Assembly: GCF_019733355.1 (NCBI RefSeq) | Contig: NZ_JAIHLQ010000013.1 | Coordinates: 62,001 to 126,000, forward strand | DNA length: 64,000 nt | From: Pseudomonas baetica | GTDB taxonomy: Bacteria; Pseudomonadota; Gammaproteobacteria; Pseudomonadales; Pseudomonadaceae | Reading direction: 5' to 3' | In this document: positions 1 to 9,156 of the stretch, piece by piece | Position numbering within the stretch: position 1 is the first letter of the stretch | How the letters are laid out: the number at the start of each line of letters is the position of its first letter | The notes under the pieces: generated by a model | The model's input: the letters and a program-made list of their open reading frames with translations, nothing else | Database searches by the model: none | What the model was told of the DNA's origin: nothing | Translations under genes and position numbers: made by a program

Positions 1-1719
1 GACGAAGTCATCGACGGCGAGTACCAGAACTACAAAGCCAAAGACGGCGCGTTCGTCCGTGAACACTTCTTCAACACGCCAGAACTCAAGGCGATGGTTG
101 CAGACCTGTCCGACGACGAGATCTGGAAACTCAACCGTGGCGGCCACGACCCGTACAAGGTCTACGCGGCGTACCACGAAGCGGTCAACCACAAAGAACA
201 ACCGACCGTCATCCTGGCCAAGACCATCAAGGGTTATGGCACCGGTGCCGGCGAAGCGAAAAACACCGCGCACAACACCAAGAAAGTTGATGTTGAAAGC
301 CTGAAGCTGTTCCGCGACCGCTTCGACATTCCGGTCAAGGACGAAGAGCTGGAGAACCTGCCGTTCTTCAAGCCAGAGCCAAACAGCGCCGAAGCCCGTT
401 ACCTGAGCGAGCGTCGCACTGCACTGGGCGGTTTCGTGCCTCAGCGCCGCGCAAAGAGCTTCAGCGTACCGACGCCGGACCTGGACACCCTCAAGGCTAT
501 CCTCGACGGTTCCGGCGACCGCGAAATTTCCACCACCATGGCGTTCGTGCGGATCCTCGCGCAACTGGTCAAGGACAAGGAAATCGGCCCGCGCATCGTA
601 CCGATCATCCCGGACGAAGCCCGTACCTTCGGTATGGAAGGCATGTTCCGTCAACTGGGCATCTACTCGTCCGTTGGCCAGCTCTACGAGCCAGTCGATA
701 AAGACCAGGTGATGTTCTACAAGGAAGACCAGAAAGGTCAGATCCTTGAGGAAGGCATCAACGAAGCGGGCGCCATGAGCTCCTTCATCGCCGCCGGTAC
801 TTCGTACTCCAGCCACAACCAGCCGATGCTCCCGTTCTACATCTTCTACTCGATGTTCGGCTTCCAGCGTATTGGCGACTTGGCCTGGGCCGCTGGCGAC
901 AGCCGTACCCGTGGCTTCCTGATCGGCGGCACCGCCGGCCGTACCACCCTGAACGGTGAAGGCCTGCAGCACGAAGACGGTCACAGCCACCTGCTGGCTG
1001 CCACCATCCCGAACTGCCGCACCTACGATCCGACCTACGGCTACGAGCTGGCGGTGATCATTCAGGACGGCATGAAGAAGATGACCGAAGAGCAACAGGA
1101 CATCTTCTACTACATCACCGTGATGAACGAGTCGTACCAGCAGCCAGCCATGCCGGCCGGTGCCGAAGAAGGCATCAAGAAAGGCATGTACCTGCTCGAA
1201 GAAGACACCCGCGAAGCGGCACACCACGTACAGCTGATGGGCTCCGGCACCATCCTGCGTGAAGTGCGTGAAGCGGCGAAGATTCTGCGTGAAGAGTTCA
1301 ACGTCGGCGCCGACGTGTGGAGCGTCACCAGCTTCAACGAACTGCGTCGCGACGGCCTGGCCGTAGAGCGCAGCAACCGCCTGAAGCCTGGCCAGAAGCC
1401 TAAGCAGAGCTACGTTGAAGAGTGCCTGAGCGGCCGTAAAGGTCCGGTTATCGCCTCTACCGACTACATGAAGCTGTTCGCCGAGCAGATCCGTCAGTGG
1501 GTACCGTCCAAGGAATTCAAAGTCCTGGGCACCGACGGTTTCGGCCGCAGCGACAGCCGCAAGAAACTGCGTCATTTCTTCGAAGTCGACCGTCATTTCG
1601 TGGTGCTGGCAGCCCTGGAAGCACTGGCTGACCGTGGCGATATCGAACCTAAGGTCGTGGCTGAAGCCATCACCAAGTTCGGCATCGACCCGGAAAAACG
1701 CAACCCACTGGACTGCTGA
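1..1719 (+). CDS. aceE: Pyruvate dehydrogenase E1 component, partial (C-terminal part)
   Basis: The gene enters from the left edge in frame 1, so its start lies outside the window; 572 residues remain of a family that is usually about 880 long. It is the thiamine-diphosphate E1 subunit that decarboxylates pyruvate and passes the acetyl group to the lipoyl arms of AceF. The visible part begins before the GGHDPYKVY segment and includes the transketolase-like middle domain (RIVPIIPDEARTFGMEG, NGEGLQHEDGHSHL) and the C-terminal domain ending in NPLDC. This is the homodimeric AceE type, not the alpha/beta E1 type. The stop codon is followed after 11 bases by aceF, with GGAG between them, so the two are co-transcribed. 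The identification is secure. Confidence 0.98.
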   Translation, partial: DEVIDGEYQNYKAKDGAFVREHFFNTPELKAMVADLSDDEIWKLNRGGHDPYKVYAAYHEAVNHKEQPTVILAKTIKGYGTGAGEAKNTAHNTKKVDVESLKLFRDRFDIPVKDEELENLPFFKPEPNSAEARYLSERRTALGGFVPQRRAKSFSVPTPDLDTLKAILDGSGDREISTTMAFVRILAQLVKDKEIGPRIVPIIPDEARTFGMEGMFRQLGIYSSVGQLYEPVDKDQVMFYKEDQKGQILEEGINEAGAMSSFIAAGTSYSSHNQPMLPFYIFYSMFGFQRIGDLAWAAGDSRTRGFLIGGTAGRTTLNGEGLQHEDGHSHLLAATIPNCRTYDPTYGYELAVIIQDGMKKMTEEQQDIFYYITVMNESYQQPAMPAGAEEGIKKGMYLLEEDTREAAHHVQLMGSGTILREVREAAKILREEFNVGADVWSVTSFNELRRDGLAVERSNRLKPGQKPKQSYVEECLSGRKGPVIASTDYMKLFAEQIRQWVPSKEFKVLGTDGFGRSDSRKKLRHFFEVDRHFVVLAALEALADRGDIEPKVVAEAITKFGIDPEKRNPLDC

Positions 1720-1730
1720 GGAGAAACTCT

Positions 1731-3701
1731 GTGAGCGAACTCATTCGCGTACCTGACATCGGCAGCGGTGAAGGTGAAGTAATTGAACTGTTTGTGAAGG
1801 TCGGCGACCGCATCGAAGCCGACCAGAGCATCCTGACTCTGGAATCGGACAAGGCCAGCATGGAAGTGCCGGCCCCGAAGGCTGGCGTCATCAAAAGCCT
1901 GAAAGTGAAGCTGGGCGACCGCCTGAAAGAAGGCGACGAACTGCTTGAGCTGGAAGTCGAGGGCGCCGCGCAAGCGGCCCCTGCGCCTGCCGCCGCGCCT
2001 GCTGCCAAAGCCGAAGAAAAACCGGCCGCCGCACCTGCTGCTGCCGCGCCAGCCGCTGCCCCTGCTGCCCCTGCTGCCGCTTCGGTTCAGCAAGTGCACG
2101 TGCCGGACATCGGTTCGTCGGGCAAGGCCCAGATCATCGAGATTCAGGTCAAGGTCGGCGACACCGTCGAGGCTGATCAATCGTTGATCACCCTGGAATC
2201 CGACAAGGCCAGCATGGAAATCCCGTCGCCTGCTGCGGGCGTGGTCAAGGCCATCAGCGTCAAGCTCAACGACGAAGTCGGCACGGGCGACCTGATTCTG
2301 GATCTGGAAGTGGCAGGTGCTGCGGCACCGGCTGCAGCCGCTCCAGCTCAGGCCGCTGCGCCAGCCGCTGCTGCTGCGCCGGCTCCTGCTGCCGCTCCAG
2401 CGGCACCTGTAGCCGACAGCGTTCAGGACATCCACGTTCCGGACATCGGCTCGGCCGGCAAGGCCAAGATCATCGAAGTGTTGGTCAAGGCTGGCGACAC
2501 CGTCGAGGCTGATCAATCGCTGATCACTCTGGAATCCGACAAGGCGAGCATGGAAATTCCATCGCCTGCTGCTGGCGTGGTGGAAAGCGTTTCCATCAAG
2601 CTGGACGACGAAGTCGGCACCGGCGACCTGATCCTCAAGCTGAAAGTCAAAGGCGCGGCCCCTGCTGCTGCCCCGGCTCCAGCCGCTGCTGCGCCAAGTG
2701 CTCCTGCGCCTGCCGCTGCTGCTCCGGCAGCCGCTGCACCTGCTGCTGCCGCGCCGGTTGCGGCGCCGGCCAAGCCGGGCGCCAAAGTGCACGCTGGCCC
2801 TGCCGTGCGTCAACTGGCCCGTGAGTTCGGTGTTGAACTGAACGCTGTCGGCGCCAGCGGTCCACACGGTCGCATCCTCAAAGAAGACGTGCAGGTTTAC
2901 GTCAAAGCGATGATGCAGAAGGCCAAGGAAGCACCGGCCGCTGCTGCTGGCGCAACCGGTGGCGCAGGCATCCCGCCGATTCCGGTCGTCGACTTCAGCC
3001 GTTTCGGCGAAATCGAAGAAGTGCCGATGACTCGCCTGATGCAGATCGGCGCGTCGAGCCTGCACCGCAGCTGGCTGAACATCCCGCACGTGACTCAGTT
3101 CGACTCGGCTGATATCACCGAGCTGGAAGCGTTCCGCGTTGCCCAGAAAGCCGTTGCAGAGAAGGCTGGTGTCAAGCTGACCATCCTGCCACTGCTGCTC
3201 AAGTCATGCGCGCACATGCTCAAGGAACTGCCGGACTTCAACAGTTCGCTGGCGCCAAGCGGCAAAGCGATCATCCGCAAGAAATACGTGAACATCGGTT
3301 TCGCCGTCGACACCCCGGATGGCCTGCTGGTACCGGTCATCAAGAACGTCGACCAGAAGAGCCTGTTGCAACTGGCCGCCGAAGCCGCTGCGCTGGCCGC
3401 CAAAGCCCGCGACAAGAAGCTCACCGCTGACGACATGCAAGGCGCCTGCTTCACCATTTCCAGCCTCGGCCACATTGGCGGCACCGGCTTCACGCCGATC
3501 GTCAACGCGCCGGAAGTGGCGATCCTCGGTGTTTCCAAGGCAACCATCCAGCCAGTCTGGGACGGCAAAGCCTTCCAGCCGAAACTGATGCTGCCACTGT
3601 CGCTGTCCTACGATCACCGTGTGATCAACGGCGCCGCCGCTGCACGCTTCACCCAGCGTCTGGGCAGCCTGCTGGCGGACATCCGCACCATCCTGCTGTA
3701 A
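1731..3701 (+). CDS. aceF: Dihydrolipoamide acetyltransferase (pyruvate dehydrogenase E2)
   Basis: E2 core of the pyruvate dehydrogenase complex: it moves the acetyl group from lipoamide to CoA. The GTG start at 1731 follows a GGAG site. The 656-residue protein has three lipoyl domains with ESDKASME motifs (lipoyl lysines near 41, 159 and 271), separated by long Ala/Pro-rich flexible linkers. A peripheral-subunit-binding domain follows (AGPAVRQLAREFGV), then the catalytic acetyltransferase domain with the DHRVING active-site motif near the C-terminus. The Asn in place of the common Asp in this motif is also found, from memory, in the Azotobacter vinelandii enzyme. Domains 2 and 3 share near-identical DNA around their lipoyl sites. 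Two hairpin terminators follow the gene. Confidence 0.98.
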   Translation: MSELIRVPDIGSGEGEVIELFVKVGDRIEADQSILTLESDKASMEVPAPKAGVIKSLKVKLGDRLKEGDELLELEVEGAAQAAPAPAAAPAAKAEEKPAAAPAAAAPAAAPAAPAAASVQQVHVPDIGSSGKAQIIEIQVKVGDTVEADQSLITLESDKASMEIPSPAAGVVKAISVKLNDEVGTGDLILDLEVAGAAAPAAAAPAQAAAPAAAAAPAPAAAPAAPVADSVQDIHVPDIGSAGKAKIIEVLVKAGDTVEADQSLITLESDKASMEIPSPAAGVVESVSIKLDDEVGTGDLILKLKVKGAAPAAAPAPAAAAPSAPAPAAAAPAAAAPAAAAPVAAPAKPGAKVHAGPAVRQLAREFGVELNAVGASGPHGRILKEDVQVYVKAMMQKAKEAPAAAAGATGGAGIPPIPVVDFSRFGEIEEVPMTRLMQIGASSLHRSWLNIPHVTQFDSADITELEAFRVAQKAVAEKAGVKLTILPLLLKSCAHMLKELPDFNSSLAPSGKAIIRKKYVNIGFAVDTPDGLLVPVIKNVDQKSLLQLAAEAAALAAKARDKKLTADDMQGACFTISSLGHIGGTGFTPIVNAPEVAILGVSKATIQPVWDGKAFQPKLMLPLSLSYDHRVINGAAAARFTQRLGSLLADIRTILL

Positions 3702-3705
3702 TCCC

Positions 3706-3735
3706 AAGCGGCCCTCCGGTAACGGAGGGCCGCTT
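3706..3735 (+). terminator. Hairpin terminator after aceF
   Basis: A perfect GC-rich stem of 13 bases (AAGCGGCCCTCCG and its complement) with a four-base loop begins four bases after the aceF stop. It lacks a long T run and is backed up by a second terminator at 3775. Confidence 0.75.
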
Positions 3736-3774
3736 GTGCTTCACGTTTTCGAGCGCCACACGCTCGCACCTCAA

Positions 3775-3802
3775 CCCCGTCAGTTTGACGGGGCTTTTTT
3801 TT
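3775..3802 (+). terminator. Rho-independent terminator of the aceEF operon
   Basis: CCCCGTCA stem with its complement, a short TTT loop and a run of eight T residues: a textbook intrinsic terminator about 75 bases past the aceF stop codon. Confidence 0.9.
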
Positions 3803-3970
3803 GTCTCGCGAAAACCATGCTGCGGTTTTTTCCCACAGGTTGTACTGACATCAGCTACGACCACCGTCCACTTCGCGACGATATTTTTGTTCCCTACATA
3901 ACTAGTCTTGATACAGCAAAGTTAATTAAAAATTCTTGCCTTAGTTATTCCAAATCAAACGTTAATTCGA

Positions 3971-5380
3971 ATGGATTCGAACATGTTCAAACCGACTATT
4001 GGCCCACTCATCGGCCACATCACAACTAACCATGCGCGAATCCTTATTCGCGGTGACTATCAAAGCAATGCAGCAGTATTTGCTGCAATCCGTTACCGCA
4101 GTTCCGGATCACAACACTGGTCAAAAGGCACATTCGCCAAGTTAAGCGCGCTACGCGACATGACGGAAGTACTGACACTCAACAACTTGAGTACTGATAC
4201 CGAGTATGAGTACCAGGCGGTATGGTTCAGCCCGATGAATCCCGTGCATACCGTCCACAGTGTGGCGGAGTTGCCGCTGCAGTGGCCGAGGGAGATTTAC
4301 CGGTTTCGCACCCGCTCCAGCAAGGCCTTGCAACCTCGTGCTTACATCGTCGGCTCATGCCGCTACCTGCGCATGACAGCAGGTATCGCATCGCTGCCCC
4401 ATTTAGGCGACCGGATCTTTGCATCTATAAACCAGTTGATCGAAGGCGCACAGCCGCCGATCAGTGCAACGCTCATGACGGGAGACCAAATCTATGTCGA
4501 TGACCTGAACCTGATTGCACCGGATCGGGAATATAAAGATATTCTTGCAAAGTACCGCGCAGCGTTTTCACAACCCAACATACAACGACTGATGTCAACT
4601 ACTTCGACCTACATGATTCTTGATGATCATGAGATCGAAGACAACTGGCCGGCAAACGCCGGTAAATCCGATCACGAGTTGTATCGCAATGCCATGGCCG
4701 CTTATGAGTTGTATCAAGTCAGTCACAGCCCGGCACACTCACTCACAACGAGTGGTCAAGTTGATCGTTCAACGCTTAAGCATTATTGGTATCAATTCAG
4801 CGACGGCGATATCGAGTGGTTTGTGACCGACAGTCGCACTCGCCGCAACTTGTCAGCCAGTGACCGCCGCATTCTCGATGAGGCGCAAGAGCAAGCATTG
4901 CTTAAATGGCTGATCAACAGCCCGGCACGGGTCAAGTTCGTGGTCACCAGCGTCATGTTCTACCCGGATCGCAAGCTTCACGGCGATGACGCCTGGAAAG
5001 CCTTTCCGGAACAGCGTCTGCGCCTGCTCGAAACCATCCGCACCCGACAGATCAAGAATGTCGTGTTCGTTTCTGGCGACGTACACGGCTCACTGACGTC
5101 GCGCCTGACACACAGCCAAGACCCGGACTTTGAAGTCCACACCATCGTTTCCTCGCCGCTGTGCAACAGCAAACTCTTGCCGTACGCCAAGGCGTCCACC
5201 TTCATCCTTGATCAGCCGTTGGTGCGCACGGCGGCGGGCGACTATATGCATGAATTGACCAGCGAGGTGGTCAGCAAGGACAACTTCGCCCACCTGGTGG
5301 TCGAGACTGATCAAATTTTGGTCAATTACCACGATCGCGACGGCAAAAAGCTGCAAACCATCAGCCTGAAACTGCGCTGA
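3971..5380 (+). CDS. PhoD-like phosphatase/phosphodiesterase (metallophosphatase fold)
   Basis: The 469-residue protein resembles the alkaline phosphatase D family. Metal-ligand style motifs are visible in order: GSCRYLRM (about 120), MTGDQIYVDD (about 165), ILDDHEIEDNW (about 215) and FVSGDVHGSL (about 360). These fit a two-metal phosphomonoesterase or phosphodiesterase. No Tat or Sec signal is evident, so it may be cytoplasmic, unlike secreted PhoD. ATG at 3971 has a poor ribosome site; ATG at 3983 (MFKPTIGP) is an alternative. The 80 bases upstream are clearly AT-richer than the surroundings. It stands alone between aceF and dipA, which I recall as neighbours in P. aeruginosa, so it is probably an insertion. 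The substrate is unknown. Confidence 0.8.
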   Translation: MDSNMFKPTIGPLIGHITTNHARILIRGDYQSNAAVFAAIRYRSSGSQHWSKGTFAKLSALRDMTEVLTLNNLSTDTEYEYQAVWFSPMNPVHTVHSVAELPLQWPREIYRFRTRSSKALQPRAYIVGSCRYLRMTAGIASLPHLGDRIFASINQLIEGAQPPISATLMTGDQIYVDDLNLIAPDREYKDILAKYRAAFSQPNIQRLMSTTSTYMILDDHEIEDNWPANAGKSDHELYRNAMAAYELYQVSHSPAHSLTTSGQVDRSTLKHYWYQFSDGDIEWFVTDSRTRRNLSASDRRILDEAQEQALLKWLINSPARVKFVVTSVMFYPDRKLHGDDAWKAFPEQRLRLLETIRTRQIKNVVFVSGDVHGSLTSRLTHSQDPDFEVHTIVSSPLCNSKLLPYAKASTFILDQPLVRTAAGDYMHELTSEVVSKDNFAHLVVETDQILVNYHDRDGKKLQTISLKLR

Positions 5381-5385
5381 AACGC

Positions 5386-5467
5386 AAAAAAACGCAGTCT
5401 TCGGCAGCGCCTGCATAAGTTTCAACCCCCTGTAGGCACTGCCGCAAGCTGCGATCTTTGGCTCTTT
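5386..5467. repeat. Degenerate palindromic repeat (GCAGTCTTCGGCAG type)
   Basis: Imperfect inverted repeat: the left arm has CGCAGTCTTCGGCAGCGCCT and the right arm has CTGCCGCAAGCTGCGATCTTT. It is a decayed relative of the cleaner element at 10593-10659. Confidence 0.55.
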
Positions 5468-5633
5468 TATCGCACCCACTGCAGAAATGCTCCGAGCAGC
5501 CGACACATTCTTATAGCACTTGGCCTTCATCACTCTTGTCAGTCAGTGCCGCAATGATGCAACCTTGCCGCAGGCAACAGTAAAGAGGGCGAGAGCCCGG
5601 CGCGTTCAGCATATTTCCAAGCGAGTTTCCTTC

Positions 5634-8330
5634 ATGAAGAGCCAACCCGATGCCGCCAGCCGTATGGTGGCCGAGGTAGTGACACAGTTGCCTGTGCCCT
5701 CCCGGCTCGGCATGCTGCGTTTCGAGCGCTTGAATGAAGCCAGTTGGGCGATGCTGTTTCTTGATCCCAACTGCGAACGCCAGTTCGGTCAACCGGCCGT
5801 CGAACTCTGCGCACTGGTTGGCTCGCCTTACGCCAGCCTGATGGAGCCCGAAGCGCGTTATCAACTGCATGACGCGATCCAGCAGCAACTCAGCACGGGG
5901 CCGCACTATCTGGTGCGCTACACGTTGCACACCATGGCAGGCGTGTTGAGCATCCTCGAACTCGGCGAGGCGTATAAACAGCACAACCGTCATCTGCTGC
6001 GCGGCTATCTGCTGGCGGTTGATAACGTCTTTGACGATGCGCCGCCACTGCCCTCCGTTGACCTCGAAACCCAGAATTCCCGTCTGCAAATCGCTCTTGA
6101 ACTGAACCAGCGCGCCCAGCAGGAACAACTGCAACATCTCGAACGCGTACGTGCCCAGCAAGATTTGATTCTGCTGCTCACCCGCCAACGCTACAGCTCG
6201 CAAAACTCGCTGCAGGAAGCCGCCGAACTGATCACCCGCTGTGCCTGCGATATCTACGAAATCGACTGCGCCAGCCTGTGGAACCTCGACGGCCAGCAAC
6301 TGGTGCCGATCTCGGCTTACCACCGCGCGACGCAGGAGTACATCCTGCCCGACGTGATCGACGTCAGCAGCTTCCCCGACTATATGGAGGCGCTGCACAG
6401 TAGCCGCGCCATTGACGCCCACAACGCGATGCGCGACCCGCGCACCCGCGAAATGGCCGAGGCCCTGCGCCCGCGTGACGTCAATGCCATGCTCGACGCC
6501 AGCATCCGCGTCGACGGCCAAGTAGTCGGCGTGTTGTGTCTGGAACAGACCGGTGTCACCCGCGCCTGGCAGTCCGACGAGATTGCCTTCGCCGGTGAGT
6601 TGGCCGACCAGTTCGCACAAGTGATCAACAACCACAATCGCCGCACCGCCACCAGCGCCCTGCACCTGTTCCAGCGTGCGGTCGAGCAAAGTGCCAACGC
6701 TTTTTTGCTGGTCAACTGCGACGGCGTGGTCGAGTACGTCAACCCCAGCTTCACCGCCATCACCCAGTACACCACCGAGGAAGTCCACGGCCAGCGTCTG
6801 TCGGAACTGCCGGCCCTGGAAAACCTCAGCGAGCTGCTGTTCGACGCGCCCTCGGCGCTGGCCAAGAGCAACAGTTGGCAGGGCGAATTCAAGAGCCGCC
6901 GCAAAAACCTCGAACCGTACTGGGGCCAGTTGTCGATCTCCAAGGTGTACGGCGACAACCGTGAGCTGACGCATTACATCGGCATCTACGAAGACATCAC
7001 CCAGACCAAATTGGCGCAGCAACGCATCGAGCGTTTGGCGTACACCGACAACCTGACCAACCTCGGCAACCGGCCTGCATTTATTCGCAATCTGGACGAG
7101 CGCTTCGCCCGGGATAGCGACACCCCGATCAGCCTGCTGCTGGTGGACATCGACAATTTCAAACGGATCAACGACAGCCTCGGCCATCAGACCGGCGACA
7201 AACTGCTGATCAGCCTCGCCCGCCGTCTGCGCAATAGCCTGAGCCCGAGCGGCAGCCTCGCCCGTTTCGCCAGTAACGAATTCGCTGTGTTGCTCGACAA
7301 CACCGACCTTGAAGCCGGCCAACAGATCGCCAGCCAGTTGCTGATGACCCTCGACAAACCGATGTTCGTCGACAACCAATTGATCAGCGTCACCGGCTCC
7401 GTAGGCCTGGCCTGCGCGCCGCTGCACGGCCGTGATCCACAAACCCTGATGCGTAACGCCGGTTTGGCCCTGCACAAAGCCAAGGCCAACGGCAAACATC
7501 AGGTGCAAGTCTTCACCGAGGCGCTGAATGCCGAGGCCAGTTACAAACTGTTCGTTGAGAACAACCTGCGCCGCGCCCTGACCCAGAATGAACTGGACGT
7601 GTTCTACCAGCCAAAACTGTGCTTGCGCAGTGGTCGCCTGCTGGGCATGGAAGCGCTGCTGCGCTGGAATCACCCGGAACGCGGAATGATTCGCCCGGAC
7701 CAGTTCATCAGCGTCGCCGAAGAAACCGGCCTGATCATTCCGATCGGCAAATGGATCGCCCGTCAGGCCTGTCGCATGAGCAAAGCCCTGACAGCCGCCG
7801 GCATGGGCAATCTGCAAGTGGCGATCAATCTGTCGCCCAAGCAGTTCTCCGACCCTGACCTGGTCTCCTCCATCGCCAACATCCTCAAGGAAGAAGCGCT
7901 GCCGGCCAATCTGCTCGAACTGGAACTGACCGAAGGCCTGCTGCTCGAAGCCACCGAAGACACGCACTTGCAACTCGATCAGCTCAAGCGCCTAGGCCTG
8001 ACCCTGGCCATGGACGACTTCGGCACCGGTTACTCGTCGCTCAGCTACCTGAAAAAATTCCCGATCGATGTCATCAAGATCGATCGCAGCTTCATCCACG
8101 AAATCCCCGACAACCAGGACGACATGGAAATCACCTCCGCGGTGATCGCCATGGCCCACAACCTGAAACTCAAAGTCGTGGCCGAAGGTATCGAGACAGC
8201 CGAACAACTGGCGTTCCTGCGTCGTCATCGCTGCGATGTCGGCCAAGGCTACCTGTTCGACCGGCCGATCCCGGGCGCCGAGCTGATCCAGGCCCTCAAA
8301 CGCTACCCACGCGGCCCGCTCTGCCTGTAA
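5634..8330 (+). CDS. dipA: Cyclic-di-GMP phosphodiesterase with GAF, PAS, degenerate GGDEF and EAL domains
   Basis: The 898-residue protein starts at ATG 5634 (MKSQPDAASRM); the frame is open further upstream, but this start fits best. An N-terminal sensory region and GAF domain (about 195-335) are followed by a PAS domain (about 345-465), a GGDEF-fold domain and an EAL domain. The GGDEF signature reads ASNEF (546-550), so cyclase activity is not expected. The EAL domain keeps EALLRW (673-678) and DDFGTGYSS (from 794), as expected of an active c-di-GMP hydrolase. The architecture, the ASNEF motif and the position between aceF and msrA match P. aeruginosa DipA (PA5017), which promotes biofilm dispersal. 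No transmembrane segments are apparent. Confidence 0.92.
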   Translation: MKSQPDAASRMVAEVVTQLPVPSRLGMLRFERLNEASWAMLFLDPNCERQFGQPAVELCALVGSPYASLMEPEARYQLHDAIQQQLSTGPHYLVRYTLHTMAGVLSILELGEAYKQHNRHLLRGYLLAVDNVFDDAPPLPSVDLETQNSRLQIALELNQRAQQEQLQHLERVRAQQDLILLLTRQRYSSQNSLQEAAELITRCACDIYEIDCASLWNLDGQQLVPISAYHRATQEYILPDVIDVSSFPDYMEALHSSRAIDAHNAMRDPRTREMAEALRPRDVNAMLDASIRVDGQVVGVLCLEQTGVTRAWQSDEIAFAGELADQFAQVINNHNRRTATSALHLFQRAVEQSANAFLLVNCDGVVEYVNPSFTAITQYTTEEVHGQRLSELPALENLSELLFDAPSALAKSNSWQGEFKSRRKNLEPYWGQLSISKVYGDNRELTHYIGIYEDITQTKLAQQRIERLAYTDNLTNLGNRPAFIRNLDERFARDSDTPISLLLVDIDNFKRINDSLGHQTGDKLLISLARRLRNSLSPSGSLARFASNEFAVLLDNTDLEAGQQIASQLLMTLDKPMFVDNQLISVTGSVGLACAPLHGRDPQTLMRNAGLALHKAKANGKHQVQVFTEALNAEASYKLFVENNLRRALTQNELDVFYQPKLCLRSGRLLGMEALLRWNHPERGMIRPDQFISVAEETGLIIPIGKWIARQACRMSKALTAAGMGNLQVAINLSPKQFSDPDLVSSIANILKEEALPANLLELELTEGLLLEATEDTHLQLDQLKRLGLTLAMDDFGTGYSSLSYLKKFPIDVIKIDRSFIHEIPDNQDDMEITSAVIAMAHNLKLKVVAEGIETAEQLAFLRRHRCDVGQGYLFDRPIPGAELIQALKRYPRGPLCL

Positions 8331-8439
8331 CCCCTCCCCCGTGAGAAAGCCGCACATTTTGACTAGTGATTAACTGGGCATCATTGGGCACACTGGCGGT
8401 CTGACTTTTTACATCCCATCCTGACTGAGAGGAACGATC

Positions 8440-9105
8440 ATGGTTCTGCGCTCGGAAATTCTGGTGAACAAAAACGTGCTCCCGACTAAAGATCAAGCTC
8501 TGCCCGGCCGCGAAACCGCGATGACCCTGCCGGAAAAGCACTTCGTCTTCGAAGAAACCCCGCTGCTTGGCCCGTTTTTCCAGGACGTCGATTTTGCGAT
8601 TTTCGGTCTGGGTTGCTTCTGGGGCGCCGAACGTCGCTTCTGGCAACGTGAAGGCGTGGTCAGCACCGTGGTCGGTTACGCCGGCGGTTTCACGCCGAAC
8701 CCGACTTACGAAGAAGTCTGCTCAGGCCTGACCGGCCACGCTGAAGTGGTGCTGGTGGTGTATGACAAGGCCAAGGTCAGCTACGAAGAGCTGCTGGCGA
8801 TGTTCTGGGAACTGCACAACCCGACGCAGGGCATGCGTCAGGGCAACGACATCGGCACCCAGTACCGCTCGGTGATCTACGCGACCAGCCCTGCACATCT
8901 GGAAGCGGCGCTGAAGAGCAAGGCGACCTATCAGGCTGAGTTGTCGAAGGCGGGCCTGGGTGAAATCAGCACCGAGATCGAACAGGCGCCGACCGTGTAC
9001 TTCGCCGAGGCGTATCACCAGCAGTATCTGGCGAAAAATCCGGAAGGTTACTGCGGGATTGGCGGCACCGGCGTGTGCATGCCACCGAGCCTGGCGGGTA
9101 ATTAA
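8440..9105 (+). CDS. msrA: Peptide-methionine (S)-S-oxide reductase MsrA
   Basis: Repairs the S-epimer of methionine sulfoxide in oxidised proteins. The 221-residue protein has the GCFWGAE catalytic motif (nucleophile Cys59) after a roughly 50-residue N-terminal extension. YAGG and the GHAEVV and GTQYRS substrate-pocket motifs follow, and C-terminal cysteines ([14 protein letters not shown]) act as resolving residues. ATG at 8440 follows a strong AGAGGAAC site. The gene is monocistronic, ends just before a REP-type hairpin, and converges on rlmJ. Confidence 0.97.
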   Translation: MVLRSEILVNKNVLPTKDQALPGRETAMTLPEKHFVFEETPLLGPFFQDVDFAIFGLGCFWGAERRFWQREGVVSTVVGYAGGFTPNPTYEEVCSGLTGHAEVVLVVYDKAKVSYEELLAMFWELHNPTQGMRQGNDIGTQYRSVIYATSPAHLEAALKSKATYQAELSKAGLGEISTEIEQAPTVYFAEAYHQQYLAKNPEGYCGIGGTGVCMPPSLAGN

Positions 9106-9115
9106 ACCCCTTTGC

Positions 9116-9148
9116 TGATCGTTCCCACGCTACGCGTGGGAACGATCA
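9116..9148. repeat. REP-like hairpin between convergent msrA and rlmJ
   Basis: A perfect palindrome, TGATCGTTCCCACGC and its complement around a short loop. It can act as a bidirectional terminator. The same arm sequence bounds the longer element at 27730-27835. Confidence 0.8.
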
Positions 9149-9156
9149 CTCAGTGA

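Noticed and set aside
1593..3089. A 498-codon frame antisense to aceF
   Set aside because: It mirrors the GC-rich Ala/Pro linkers and lipoyl domains of aceF and has no recognisable domain of its own.
5511..7973. An 820-codon frame antisense to dipA
   Set aside because: It is the shadow of the high third-position GC of dipA; the sense frame has full domains.
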